Below are positions 1-8,883 of a stretch of DNA of 64,000 nt, in pieces. Origin of the DNA: CAWKAV01 sp963847735 (GTDB lineage: Bacteria; Desulfobacterota; Desulfuromonadia; Desulfuromonadales; BM103); NCBI GenBank assembly GCA_963847735.1, contig CAWKAV010000017.1, forward strand, positions 1 to 64,000, in the 5' to 3' direction. A program made the translations under genes and the position numbers. The notes beneath the pieces were generated by a model. That model was not told where the DNA came from, searched no databases, and saw only the letters and a program-made list of their open reading frames with translations. How positions within the stretch are numbered: the first letter of the stretch is position 1; every line of letters begins with the position of its first letter.

Positions 1-2
1 TT

Positions 3-1058
3 GGCCTGGTGGTCGGCTTCACCCTGGTTATGTTGACTCTGGTGCCATGGGTAATCAACCATCTACTGGCTTTTGTTCTGGCTTATACCAGTGGTTCAGG
101 AGTAGTTCTTGGTTTCGCACTTTCTTTTTGCCTTTTTGCCGCCGCTTTCACCGAGTGGATCGGTATCCATGCTATCTTTGGTTCCTTTCTAGCGGGGGTG
201 GCTCTTGGCCAGTCTCGTCATCTTCGCGAACAGAACCGAACCACCTTAGATCAGTTCATATCATTCATTTTCGCGCCGTTGTTTTTCGCCAGCATCGGAC
301 TTCGGGTAGATTTCTTGGCCCACTTCAATTTACAGCTGACTTTGGTTCTGATGGGTCTGGCTCTGACCGGTAAAGTGCTGGGTAGTTCTCTAGGCGGTCA
401 CTGGGGCGGTTTGCCGAAGCGTGAAGTTTGGGCAGTTGGCTTCGGCATGAGCGCTCAGGGGACTATGGGGATCATTCTTGGCGTACTAGCGCTACAGATC
501 AGCTTAATCTCTTCGACCGTATTCGTTTCACTGGTAGTTATGGCACTTTTCACATCGATTCTTAGCGGGCCAGTACTTCAGCATATCTTGCATTTGAAAC
601 GGCCGCGCCGCATGATCGACTACCTTGCAGCCGATGCATTTTTTAAAAAGCTTAAAACTGGTGACCGCGAGGCGATAATCCGTGAATTGAGCGGGCGACT
701 CGCAGCATTGGCTGGTTTACCACCCGCTGCTGTAGCGGAGGCTGTGCTCGCCCGTGAGCAGCTCATGGCGACCGGCATCGGTATGGGAGTGGCTGTGCCG
801 CATGCACGACTCGATGGGCTCGACCGACCGTTGGTGGCTGTCGGCCTGGCTCACCAGGGGATCGATTTCGATGCTCCTGACACTATTCCAGTGCGAATCA
901 TCTGTATGATCCTCGCTCCCTTGAACGACAACGGTGCACAGTTAGAGATTCTCGCCGACATTGCGGCAACCTTTCGCACTGAGGGGTTGAGCGAACGGGC
1001 CTTGCTGTCCTCCAGTTACACTGAATTTCTGGCTCTGTTGAGAAGCACCAATTCGTAA
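3..1058 (+). CDS. Cation/proton antiporter (CPA2 type) with C-terminal PTS EIIA-like domain, 5' end outside window
   Basis: The frame is open to the window edge, so the N-terminal half of the transporter is missing. The visible part has about six hydrophobic helices (roughly residues 1-195, counted from the GTG at 9) with the FxxG/LGxSxxLR-type features of CPA2 Na+/H+ antiporters. It is followed at about 210-345 by a domain resembling PTS fructose/nitrogen EIIA. The candidate phosphorylated histidine lies in VAVPHARLDGL (His265 of this numbering). Family knowledge suggests sodium or potassium/proton exchange at the inner membrane. Control of transport by phosphorylation of the EIIA domain is an inference. 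No PTS HPr/EI gene is visible. The gene stands alone; the next gene starts about 170 bp downstream. Confidence 0.8.
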   Translation, partial: GLVVGFTLVMLTLVPWVINHLLAFVLAYTSGSGVVLGFALSFCLFAAAFTEWIGIHAIFGSFLAGVALGQSRHLREQNRTTLDQFISFIFAPLFFASIGLRVDFLAHFNLQLTLVLMGLALTGKVLGSSLGGHWGGLPKREVWAVGFGMSAQGTMGIILGVLALQISLISSTVFVSLVVMALFTSILSGPVLQHILHLKRPRRMIDYLAADAFFKKLKTGDREAIIRELSGRLAALAGLPPAAVAEAVLAREQLMATGIGMGVAVPHARLDGLDRPLVAVGLAHQGIDFDAPDTIPVRIICMILAPLNDNGAQLEILADIAATFRTEGLSERALLSSSYTEFLALLRSTNS

Positions 1059-1229
1059 TACGGAGGCGTTCAAGGCTCGTTGGCGCGCAAAATGACAAAC
1101 CCATTTGAGTACCTGATCATAATTGAAAAGCGTCTTATTATTCACGACTGACAGAACTGATTAAAGACAGTATATGCCCACTGAAAGCGGGCAAGATCAG
1201 ACAAATGCTACAGCATGCAGGAGATCAAC

Positions 1230-1838
1230 ATGCGCGCAGAAACACTATGGTCCATTGAGGCCCCTAGCGAGCAGGGAAAACTGCTTGTTTTTGAACCCAC
1301 CGAAACAGAGGTACTGGTTGCCGCACCCGTGCTCGCGATTTTCAACAATGACCGACACAACTCTGCGATGTTGACAAATACACAGGAAATGACTGCCACT
1401 GAAATTGTGGAGAACTATGAGTTTCTGCGGACAAACAATGGTCGCCCCTTTTTGCTGGAACAGGAAGGCGTCCTAATGGGAGATGCTGATTTTCGGAACA
1501 TTTCTGGAAGCACGGCTGAATTTGCCATACTGGTCGGTTCACGTACCCAGCAGAGTCGAGGGCTAGGTACGCGCTACGCGGTGATGATGCACGTTGCAGC
1601 CTTTCGCGTACTTGGGCTTGAGCGTGTCTACGCCTCGATAGTCCCGACGAACATTGCGTCACGCCGAATGGTCGAGAAACTTGGTTACCAGATCGACCAA
1701 AGCTCGTTCGCAAGCTCTTTCGCCGAGGAGAAGGGCGATATCGTGATGTCAATAGACTGGCCCCAGTTTGAACTCGCTGGCGCAGAACTCATGAGCGAAG
1801 TGACTATCACTGCACGGGTCAAGACAGGGTTAAGATAG
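1230..1838 (+). CDS. GNAT family N-acetyltransferase
   Basis: This is a 202-residue soluble protein. The central region has the acetyl-CoA binding motif A of the GNAT fold (RTQQSRGLGTRYAVMM), followed by a segment of the type VPTNIASRRMVEKLGY, which is typical of RimJ/RimL-like acetyltransferases. The start at 1230 is chosen because AGGAG at 1219-1223 lies six bases upstream; an in-frame ATG at 1215 would overlap that site. The acceptor (ribosomal protein, amino group of a metabolite or an antibiotic) cannot be told from sequence. An IS4-family element begins 10 bp after the stop codon, so the original 3' neighbourhood has been replaced. Confidence 0.8.
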   Translation: MRAETLWSIEAPSEQGKLLVFEPTETEVLVAAPVLAIFNNDRHNSAMLTNTQEMTATEIVENYEFLRTNNGRPFLLEQEGVLMGDADFRNISGSTAEFAILVGSRTQQSRGLGTRYAVMMHVAAFRVLGLERVYASIVPTNIASRRMVEKLGYQIDQSSFASSFAEEKGDIVMSIDWPQFELAGAELMSEVTITARVKTGLR

Positions 1839-1847
1839 AAGAAAAAC

Positions 1848-3183
1848 CAGTAGTGTCCCAACGTTTAGTTGAATAAAAACAGTTGGTTATCGTTTTCGAA
1901 CAATTCAGTTGTGTAGACCTCGTTTGTAAGTAGCTGATTTAATGACATTCTCTCGAAAGAGGTGACGCTTAAAACCTGTAGAATTGTGTAGAGGCTGGCC
2001 TCGATCTTGAGCCGTTTTTTCATAATCGCTACCAGCAGGTAGACGGTCACGGCAATCCAGATTTGTGTTTTGACCGCGTTCTCGCTGGTGCCATAAAAAG
2101 CCTTGATCCGCAGGTTCTGTTTGATCCAGCGGAAGAACTGCTCGACATACCAGCGTCGGCGATAAAGCAACGCGATTGATTCCGCTGGAAGCGTGAAGTT
2201 GTTGCTCAGAATGACGATGGTTTTGTCGGTTCCCAGGTCGCGCACTTTGACCCGCCGAAGCGTCTCCGGGTAATCGCGTGACGAGTAATAACCGGTGAGC
2301 TTGATCGTCTGGTCGCATAGCAGACCGGCCTCCCGGTTTACGGGCGCTGAATAGAGTCGCCGAAAGGCCAGATTTTTCTTGGCCCGGATGACGAAGAAGG
2401 CGCAAGCCTTGGTCATTCGGTAAAGCCGAAAGAAATCGAGATAGCCGCGATCCATGACGTAGATGGCGCCAGCTTCCAGTGGCAGGTTGTCGAGAATATT
2501 GACCTCGTGCTCCTTGCCATCTGAGATGTAAATGAAGGTCGGTATGCTGCCGCGCAGATCCAGCAGTGTGTGGAGTTTGATGGCACTCTTGGTCTGCCGA
2601 AATTCGGCCCACGGGAACAGCGTCAAGCACAGGTCGATCGTTGTTGCATCCAGAGCGTAAGCGGTCTGATCGAGTTCGATGCCGAAGTCTTCGTCCTGAT
2701 AGAGTTTGCGGGCCACCGGAATGAGGCTGTGAGCCAAATCGGCATAGATACGCCAATCGCGGACCTTGTTGGCATTGGCCAGCGTGTTCCTCGATACCTG
2801 GCTGCGAATGCCCATGTGATAAAGCTTGTTGCTCTGGGCACGCAGGCAGGCTTCGATATCGCGCAGACTTTCCCGATAGGTCAATTGGGCAAAGGCCATG
2901 CAGAGAAACTGGTCGAAGCATGTAAAAGACTTGACCTTGTGGTTCCCTTGGTAGCGCTTGACGCATCGCCGGAAGCTGTGCAAGGGAAGATGATCGATGA
3001 CCTGGGAGAAAACCAGTTTGCCAGTAGACATGAACGCGGCTCCTGTCGTGAGGGACTATAACCCCACGCAGGATGACCCTGAAGTAGAACAGGTTTCAAG
3101 TCGATAACTGGCGTTTTGTCAATATTGTTCATTTATATTAGATAGTTATGTCACTTTATTGAGTCAACGTTGGGACACCACTG
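1848..3183. mobile_element. Complete IS4-family insertion sequence
   Basis: The element is about 1336 bp and encloses one transposase gene. Its ends are imperfect terminal inverted repeats of 18 bp (17 matches): CAGTAGTGTCCCAACGTT at 1848-1865, and the complement of CAGTGGTGTCCCAACGTT at 3166-3183. Similarity continues inward for a few bases (AATAAA near both ends). I see no convincing target site duplication next to these ends, so the exact boundaries may be shorter (13 bp cores at 1853-1865 and 3166-3178) or the duplication has decayed. Only one copy is present in the window. Confidence 0.85.
1865..3031 (-). CDS. IS4 family transposase
   Basis: This 388-residue DDE transposase has an N-terminal DUF4372-like region (about 1-75) followed by the DDE_Tnp_1 catalytic core. 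Candidate catalytic residues are Asp128 (ALDATTID), Asp194 (VMDRGYLDF) and Glu297 (RRRWYVEQFFRWIKQ, the YREK-like region of IS4). The frame is intact and full length for the family. The ATG at 3031 is preceded by AGGAG eight bases upstream. The stop lies just inside the left inverted repeat. An intact frame with near-identical ends suggests the element could still be active or was inserted recently. Confidence 0.93.
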   Translation of the reverse strand: MSTGKLVFSQVIDHLPLHSFRRCVKRYQGNHKVKSFTCFDQFLCMAFAQLTYRESLRDIEACLRAQSNKLYHMGIRSQVSRNTLANANKVRDWRIYADLAHSLIPVARKLYQDEDFGIELDQTAYALDATTIDLCLTLFPWAEFRQTKSAIKLHTLLDLRGSIPTFIYISDGKEHEVNILDNLPLEAGAIYVMDRGYLDFFRLYRMTKACAFFVIRAKKNLAFRRLYSAPVNREAGLLCDQTIKLTGYYSSRDYPETLRRVKVRDLGTDKTIVILSNNFTLPAESIALLYRRRWYVEQFFRWIKQNLRIKAFYGTSENAVKTQIWIAVTVYLLVAIMKKRLKIEASLYTILQVLSVTSFERMSLNQLLTNEVYTTELFENDNQLFLFN

Positions 3184-3257
3184 TGATGGAAGATAAGAAA
3201 ATCCGCGATTTTTTCCTTTTTTCGAGATCATCAGCAACCACCTTGTTCTACGGGGGT

Positions 3258-3287
3258 GCCGAACCGGGTTCGTCATTTCGGTTCGGC
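3258..3287. repeat. Hairpin upstream of the universal stress protein gene
   Basis: GCCGAACCG at 3258-3266 pairs perfectly with CGGTTCGGC at 3279-3287 around a 12-base loop. No T tract follows, so it does not look like an intrinsic terminator. It lies about 45 bp before the start codon of the downstream gene and could sit in its 5' leader or be an operator. Function is unknown. Confidence 0.5.
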
Positions 3288-3333
3288 GCTTGCGGGTAGA
3301 ATTGAGTTTTAGTTGTTAAAAAAGGAGGAAAAC

Positions 3334-4197
3334 ATGAAAAGTATTCTTCTCGCAACTGATCTTGGAGCCGAAGCCGACCGAGCCCTCGAACGGGCGATCA
3401 ACCTTGCTGTCACTCTGTCTGCCAAACTTCACATTTTGCATGTCTGCCCTGCCTATTCATTTCTCAGCGAGAAAAAACCGGCCAGTTTGCTGAAGCATGA
3501 CACTGAAGATACATTGAAAAGTTATCTGGCAGGACACAAAGGGCTGAAAAACCTGCAACCGATCATCAGCGTGATTGAAGGCGGTGAGATATTCGTTGAA
3601 ATTATTCAATACGCGGAAACAGTCAAAGCCGGCTTAATTGTGATGGGTATGCATCGCAAGGCCAAGCTACGTGATATGTTTGTTGGAACAACCGTGGAAA
3701 GAGTCATCCGCAAAGGAATTAAGCCGGTTTTGATGGTCAAGGATAAACCCCTCGAGAGTTATAGGAATGTTCTGGTTGGTACGGATTTTTCGGCGGGTTC
3801 AAAACAGGCACTGAATGTTGCCTTTGAACTCGCGCCAAAAAGTTTTTTCCATCTGGTCCACTCTTACGACATACCGGACACTTATATTGGCGTAAAGATT
3901 ATCCAATATGCAGGAGATGTGGTGGAGAAAGCTGAGACTGACAACCTGGAAATGTTTGTTAAGGAAAACAGCAAGGTGATGAAAAAATTCGGTGTCGAGC
4001 CAAAGAATTTCTATCACAGGGTTACCCAGGGAGCCGCTTTCTCCTGCCTAATGAACGAGGCCGTTGCAGTAAAGTCTGATCTGCTCGCCATCGGAACCCA
4101 CAGCAGAGCAATCCTTATGCCATACAAGCTCGGGGGGACGGCGCACGACATCCTGAACAATCCACCATGTGACATTCTGATCGCTAGAGGCCTTTGA
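3334..4197 (+). CDS. Universal stress protein with two UspA domains
   Basis: This 287-residue cytoplasmic protein is two tandem UspA domains (about 1-140 and 145-287), each starting with a hydrophobic strand followed by a TD motif (ILLATDL and VLVGTDF). Domain 1 ends with GMHRKAKLRDMFVGT and domain 2 with GTHSRAILMPYKLGG. These correspond to the ATP-binding G-2X-G-9X-G(S/T) signature, but the middle glycine is replaced by Arg and Ser, so nucleotide binding may be altered. The start at 3334 follows a strong AGGAGG (3323-3328). It stands alone behind a hairpin. Such proteins commonly respond to starvation or redox stress; the exact role here is not visible. Confidence 0.9.
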   Translation: MKSILLATDLGAEADRALERAINLAVTLSAKLHILHVCPAYSFLSEKKPASLLKHDTEDTLKSYLAGHKGLKNLQPIISVIEGGEIFVEIIQYAETVKAGLIVMGMHRKAKLRDMFVGTTVERVIRKGIKPVLMVKDKPLESYRNVLVGTDFSAGSKQALNVAFELAPKSFFHLVHSYDIPDTYIGVKIIQYAGDVVEKAETDNLEMFVKENSKVMKKFGVEPKNFYHRVTQGAAFSCLMNEAVAVKSDLLAIGTHSRAILMPYKLGGTAHDILNNPPCDILIARGL

Positions 4198-4540
4198 AAG
4201 ACATAAAAGATAAGGGCGATCAGCCTCAAAACGCCGCCAAACCTCCTTCTGTTTCATAATCGTTGAATCCGGTTGTGGCGTCTCGGATTGCACGATTTGC
4301 AGTAACGCTTAAAAACCAAGAGCAGCATATTCTTGTTAATGCTATTGCAACTCTTTCTCAGATGTCCTTAGACATTATAGTCCTCGATAATACTGAGGGT
4401 TCAGGGGAAATCCTTGGTACGCTCTTGGTACACTAGCCCACCAGAAAGCACCATAAAACACGAAAGGTTACGACTGAGTAAAGAGCGTAACTTACTGATA
4501 TTATTTCGGTAATTTTTCGTTGCGTGTGGTGCTCATTCGT
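4198..4540. other. Non-coding stretch between usp and the 0.5 kb repeat
   Basis: About 340 bp with no convincing reading frame, terminator or RNA gene. It is AT-rich in its second half. I see nothing in it beyond the boundary to the repeat element that follows. Confidence 0.5.
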
Positions 4541-5055
4541 CAGAATAGGATTGTCGATCTGTTGCTCTACGTCTTTAGTTTAAAACCAAAAGCAGAATCG
4601 GCGGGTCTCGGCCCGCCTGCCGACATACTTTTGCCCGGCCGCAAAAGTAGGCAAAAATGCCTTCTCCTGGCGGAGGGCATATTCCTTCGCAGGGTTTCCG
4701 TGGTTTCTATGGGTTATTGAATAGGGAATCCGGCCCTGTTCAGGGGGCCTCTCTACTGTGTTTTCTTGTAGCAAGAAGAGTAACAACACCAAACGTTCAA
4801 AATGTTACTGCGGGAGGGGACCTAAAGGGCCTCATCAAATACGGGGGATCTGTAGACAGGTTATCGACAGTCATCTCTAAATTGATATCGCCGTGATATC
4901 GAGCCAGACATGCCTAGCACAGCGCCAAGCTTTCTTTTGCTTCGTTTTCTTTGTCGCCACAAAGAAAATGAAGTTGCTGTCGGGCAACCCCGACGGTTGT
5001 GCTTTTAGGATTAGAATTTCTAAAAAAAGATCAACAGGTTATCGATCTGTTGCTC
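4541..5055. repeat. Dispersed 0.5 kb structured repeat, copy A
   Basis: This stretch is repeated in the same orientation at 47595-48117, with most bases identical by eye across the whole length. Shared blocks include the hairpin GGCGGG-tctcg-GCCCGCC, a TACTTTTGC/GCAAAAGTA hairpin, an arm pair CTTCTCC/GGAGGGC, GAGGGGCC-like pairs around ACCTAAAGGGCC, an 11-bp hairpin TTTTCTTTGT/ACAAAGAAAA and GTCGGG/CCCGAC. The right end (5029-5055) is a palindrome with arms GATCAACAG and CTGTTGCTC; the left end is a decayed version (CTGTTGCTC at 4559-4567). No reading frame is conserved between copies. It directly abuts the 3' end of phhB. It could be a non-autonomous mobile element or a structured RNA. Confidence 0.8.
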
Positions 5056-5059
5056 AAAA

Positions 5060-5398
5060 CTACTGATCAATATGATTGGTCTTCGCCGCCATGATAAAGT
5101 CATTAACATGCAACCCGGCTATCTTATGCGTCCACCAGGACACGGTCACCCTACCCCACTCCGTCAATACGGCCGGATGATGATTTTCCCGCTCGGCGAT
5201 AACTCCGACCTTGTTTGTAAACTGCAAAGCCTGTTCGAAGTTTTTAAACTTGAAGGTTTTTTGCAAACGATTTATGCCTTCAATTTCAATAATTTGCCAA
5301 CCAGGAAGCTGGTGCAGATATTTTGCGATATCTTCCCCGGTCGCCAATGCGGCTCCTGTTCGACATGCTTCGCATCTCTTCTCAGCTAGAGAATTCAT
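5060..5398 (-). CDS. phhB: Pterin-4a-carbinolamine dehydratase
   Basis: This 112-residue protein fits the PCD/DCoH family. It has an N-terminal CEAC-type segment, a helix followed by W-x-I-I, and the active-site block ENHHPAVLTEWGRVTVSWWTH, which carries the conserved histidines. Family members dehydrate 4a-hydroxytetrahydrobiopterin in pterin recycling; in bacteria without phenylalanine hydroxylase they may act in molybdopterin or folate chemistry. The start at 5398 was chosen over an upstream in-frame ATG because GGGAG precedes it and because the upstream extension would overlap the preceding gene. Its start lies next to the stop of the upstream holin-like gene, so the two are probably co-transcribed. 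Confidence 0.9.
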   Translation of the reverse strand: MNSLAEKRCEACRTGAALATGEDIAKYLHQLPGWQIIEIEGINRLQKTFKFKNFEQALQFTNKVGVIAERENHHPAVLTEWGRVTVSWWTHKIAGLHVNDFIMAAKTNHIDQ

Positions 5399-5400
5399 CG

Positions 5401-5802
5401 CTACTCCCAGTGATCGCCACGACGTCTGCGCAGCTCGATATCCAACGATTGAATCCGTCCTTGGTCGTTGATAAATGAACTGAGCAGCCAACTCACCAGG
5501 CTGATAATCAGCGAACCGAGCAGCGCGGATCCGAATCCAGCCACCACCAGGCCGCCGATGACGCCTGAAGTCATCATCAACAACAGAGCATTGATCACAA
5601 AAGTGAACAGGCCCAAGGTTAATACATTGATCGGCAGGGTCATGATGAACAAAATCGGCCGGAAAAAGGCATTAAGAATTCCCAGGACCAGAGCGGCAAA
5701 CAGTGCGGAGACAAAACCGCTGACCTGGATTCCCGGGAAAAGATAGGCGGCCACCATAATGGCGACGGTCAGGATAAGCCATCTGAGCAAAAGGCCTTTC
5801 AT
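5401..5802 (-). CDS. Small membrane protein of the PF04020 (phage holin 4 superfamily) family
   Basis: This 133-residue protein has four predicted hydrophobic segments (about 4-22, 28-60, 65-85, 88-112) and a charged C-terminus rich in Arg. The sequence NAFFRPILFIMTLPINVLTLGLFTFVINALL is typical of the widespread PF04020 family (quoted in parts: FFRPILFIMTLP and LGLFTFVINALLL). Despite the family name these chromosomal proteins are not phage lysis proteins in most genomes, and no phage gene is nearby. GGAGG lies ten bases upstream of the ATG. It precedes phhB with two bases between the genes. Physiological role unknown. Confidence 0.85.
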   Translation of the reverse strand: MKGLLLRWLILTVAIMVAAYLFPGIQVSGFVSALFAALVLGILNAFFRPILFIMTLPINVLTLGLFTFVINALLLMMTSGVIGGLVVAGFGSALLGSLIISLVSWLLSSFINDQGRIQSLDIELRRRRGDHWE

Positions 5803-5855
5803 TTGACGACAACCTCCGATTCCTGTCTTGAAACTACAGTTGGGCGCCCTGCAGA

Positions 5856-6974
5856 TCAGTTGTTCTGGTTATCCTTCATGTAAGCGTAATCGGAGACGAT
5901 TGACCAGGCCCGCGCTTTCTTGAGGAAGGCTCGTTGGGAATCAAGAATCTCCTTAAACTGTGGATCCTTGGCAGCAGTCTCTTCCAGCAGGCTGTTGTTG
6001 ACCTCCTTCATGGCGCTGAAAATCTCCGGGGAGAAGGTCTTGATCTTGACCTCGGGGTACTCGGTACGGATTGCCGCGAAGTTCACTGCGTTGTCATTGA
6101 ACATGCGGGCGTAGGCGTCCAGAGTCTCGGCTTTCATCGCGGTCACGAGAATTACCTGCAGATGTATAGGCAACTCGTCGAAAGCCTTGCGATTGACCAG
6201 GAACTGCAGTTCGGCCGCAGGCTCATGCCAGCCGGTGTAATAGTAGGGGGCAATCTTCTGGAAACCCATATTGAGATCGAGAGCCGGACCAACCCACTCC
6301 AGGGCGTCGATGGTGCCGCGGTCCAGGGCGGTGTAGAGTTCACCCGGTGGAATGTTGGTGACGACAACACCCAGTTTGGAGAGAATCTCTCCGGCGAAAC
6401 CTGGGATACGCATCTTCAACCCCTTGAGATCGTCGAGTGTCCTGATCTCCTTACGGAACCAGCCACCCATCTGCACGCCGGTGTTGCCGCCCGGGTAAGA
6501 GTAAACGCCGTGTTTGGCGTAAACCTTCTGCATCAGTTCCATGCCGCCGCCATAGTAAAACCAGGCGTACTGCTCTGTGGCCGTCATACCGAAGGGCATG
6601 GTCGTGAAGAACATGGTGCTGGCATCCTTGCCTTTCCAGTAATAGGAGGCGGTGTGCCCCATCTCGTACTGTCCGGCGTTGACCATGTCGAGGATTCCCA
6701 ATGGCGCCTTGTGCTTATTGGCGGAATCGACCTTGATGACCAATTCACCGTTGGACATGGTTTTGACTTTTTCCGCAACGCTGTTCACAGCATCGCTGAA
6801 GATCGGGAAATTAGTCGGCCAGGTCATGGCCAGTTTCCATTCAATGATTTTCTTTTCCGGAGCCGCCGGTTTAGCGGCCTCGGGTGTGGCGGCCTGCTCA
6901 CCGCAGCCGGAGAGGAATAGCCCGAGGGCCATGGTCAAGACAAGCGAAGCTGTACGGGAGCTGATGCTGGACAT
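5856..6974 (-). CDS. TRAP transporter solute-binding lipoprotein, DctP family
   Basis: This 372-residue protein begins with a lipoprotein signal (FLSGCGEQ lipobox, Cys24), an Ala/Pro-rich linker, then a DctP-type binding domain. Typical features are WKLAMTWPTNFPIF near the start, the conserved LKGLKMRIPGFAGEIL block with its substrate-binding Arg, and PPGELYTALDRGTIDALEWVGP. Relatives include TakP-like proteins that bind 2-oxoacids; the substrate here is not certain. It would deliver substrate to a DctQ/DctM membrane pair, but neither is present near it, so it is an orphan component. AAGGAG precedes the ATG at 6974. Confidence 0.88.
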   Translation of the reverse strand: MSSISSRTASLVLTMALGLFLSGCGEQAATPEAAKPAAPEKKIIEWKLAMTWPTNFPIFSDAVNSVAEKVKTMSNGELVIKVDSANKHKAPLGILDMVNAGQYEMGHTASYYWKGKDASTMFFTTMPFGMTATEQYAWFYYGGGMELMQKVYAKHGVYSYPGGNTGVQMGGWFRKEIRTLDDLKGLKMRIPGFAGEILSKLGVVVTNIPPGELYTALDRGTIDALEWVGPALDLNMGFQKIAPYYYTGWHEPAAELQFLVNRKAFDELPIHLQVILVTAMKAETLDAYARMFNDNAVNFAAIRTEYPEVKIKTFSPEIFSAMKEVNNSLLEETAAKDPQFKEILDSQRAFLKKARAWSIVSDYAYMKDNQNN

Positions 6975-7206
6975 ACACGGTTCTCCTTAGTTAACGGGGC
7001 TGGATTGATTGACTACCTTTTAACCATCTACAGGACGACCACGGCCTTGTCAAATCGAATTAATGCGAAATCACGAACACACTGATACCACAGATAATCG
7101 GCTCACCCATGACAGATTATGGACAATAAAAAAATCAAGTACGACTTGAAGATGCAACCATCGGCATTCATAATGTAAAATATACCTTACCGCAAAAGGA
7201 TACGTG

Positions 7207-8752
7207 ATGATGAACAGGCAATTAGTCTTTTGGTTGATGCTTGCCCTCCTTGCGGGCTGCGCTGTGAATCCGGTCACCGGCAAACAGGAGTTAAGTCTGG
7301 TCAGTGAACAACAGGAGCTGGCCATTGGCGCACAGCAGTATGCCCCCGCACGCCAGTCTCAGGGCGGTGATTACGAAGCGGATCGGGAATTGACCGCCTA
7401 TGTCAACCAGGTGGGGCAAAAGCTGGCGGCGGTGAGTGATCGCAAGCTTCCCTATGAATTCAAAGTCATCAACAGTTCGGTGCCCAACGCCTGGGCGCTG
7501 CCCGGCGGCAAGATCTCGATCAACCGCGGCCTGCTGACCGAGTTGCAGAATGAAGCTGAACTGGCCGCCGTACTCGGCCACGAGATCGTGCATGCGGCAG
7601 CCGGGCACGGTGCCCAGAGCATGTCAACAGGGATGCTGCTGCAAGCCGGCGTCATGGGCGCCGCCATGGCCACCCAGGGCACCAGTTATGCGAATCTGGC
7701 CCAGATAGGCACAGGCCTCGGCGCACAGCTGCTCGACCCAGAAATACGGCCGCGATGCCGAACGTGAATCGGACTTCTACGGCATGCAGTACATGGTGCG
7801 TGCCGGTTACGACCCGCAGGCAGCCGTCACTCTGCAGCGGACTTTTGTCAAGCTCTCGGAAAGCAGGCAGCAGGATTGGATGACAGGTCTGTTTGCCAGC
7901 CATCCACCGTCCCAGGAACGCGTGCAGAACAATATCGAGGCGTTGGCCACACTGCCCAAAGGCGGCGAGCTGGGAGCCGAGCGATATCGCACCAAAATCG
8001 CCCACCTGATTCAAACCAAGCCGGCTTACAAAGCCTATGATGAAGGTCGCAAGGCAATCGCCAAGGATGATGTTGCAGCAGCCGATCGTCTGGCCCAGCA
8101 AGCCATCGCGCTGGAGCCCAAAGAGGGCCACTTCTATGCCTTGAGGGGTGACGTCGAGCAGAAAAACAGGCGGTTGCAACAGGCGGTCAACCATTATGAC
8201 AAAGCGATCAGCCTGAATCCGGACTTCTTTAACTACTACCTGCAGCGCGGCAAGGCAAAGGAGCAGTTGAATCTGACCGGACAGGCACAGTCTGACCTGG
8301 AGCGTAGCGTCGCGCTCCTTCCCACTGGCGATGCCTACTTCCTGCTTGGCAAGCTGGCCCAAAAGGCCGGACGCCCGAATGACGCCAAAGCGTATTATAC
8401 CAAGGTGGCGGGCAGCCAGGGTGAACTGGGCCAGCAGGCATACGTTTCACTGGTAGACCTGGATCTGAAAGACAACCCCGGCAAATATGTCGAAGTCAAG
8501 ACGGGGCAGGACGCCAGGGGCAGGATTGTCGCCCAGATCAGCAATCCGACCCCGAGAGATATCAGCAATATCGTGCTGATCGTACAAATCAAAGATGCGG
8601 CAGGCAGGATGCAGAAGGCGCAGCATAACCTGAAGGGGACGGTCAAGGCTGGAACTCAGCAGCTTTTTGATCTCGGCCTGACAGGACAACTGACCAAGAG
8701 GCAGCTTGAGTCGCTGCAGGCCGTGATTGCCGGGGCTGAGATCGTTCGCTGA
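7207..8752 (+). pseudogene. M48 family metalloprotease-TPR lipoprotein, one-base frameshift
   Basis: Two frames together make one BepA-like protein of about 514 residues. The first part (7207-7767) has a lipoprotein signal (LALLAGCAVNP) and the zinc motif HEIVH near residue 125. The second (continuing in another frame to 8752) begins with QKYGRDAERESDFYG, which holds the third zinc ligand (ExxxD), and ends with TPR repeats and a C-terminal beta-rich segment. The frame breaks at about 7738-7740, where CGACCCAG has one C too many relative to the family. AAGGA six bases before 7207 supports the start. Known relatives act in outer membrane protein quality control in the periplasm. The break may be a sequencing error. 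Confidence 0.85.
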
Positions 8753-8883
8753 AACCAGGTATTAAAGCGGTAGTCCTGGCGCTGGAGGGCATCTATTTCG
8801 GGCTGTCCCGTTGGCTGGGCTTTACGACGAGTAATCGACTTTCAGGTCATCTGACTCTTTTCCGCCAGGTAGCACCCCCGCTG

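Noticed and set aside
3258..3287. Hairpin before usp as intrinsic terminator
   Set aside because: No T tract on either strand; kept only as an unassigned hairpin.
5401..5802. Holin-like protein as part of a prophage
   Set aside because: The PF04020 family is common on chromosomes and no phage gene lies nearby.
5934..6920. 328-codon + strand frame opposite the TRAP binding protein
   Set aside because: The reverse strand encodes a clear DctP lipoprotein; the opposite frame has no family features.
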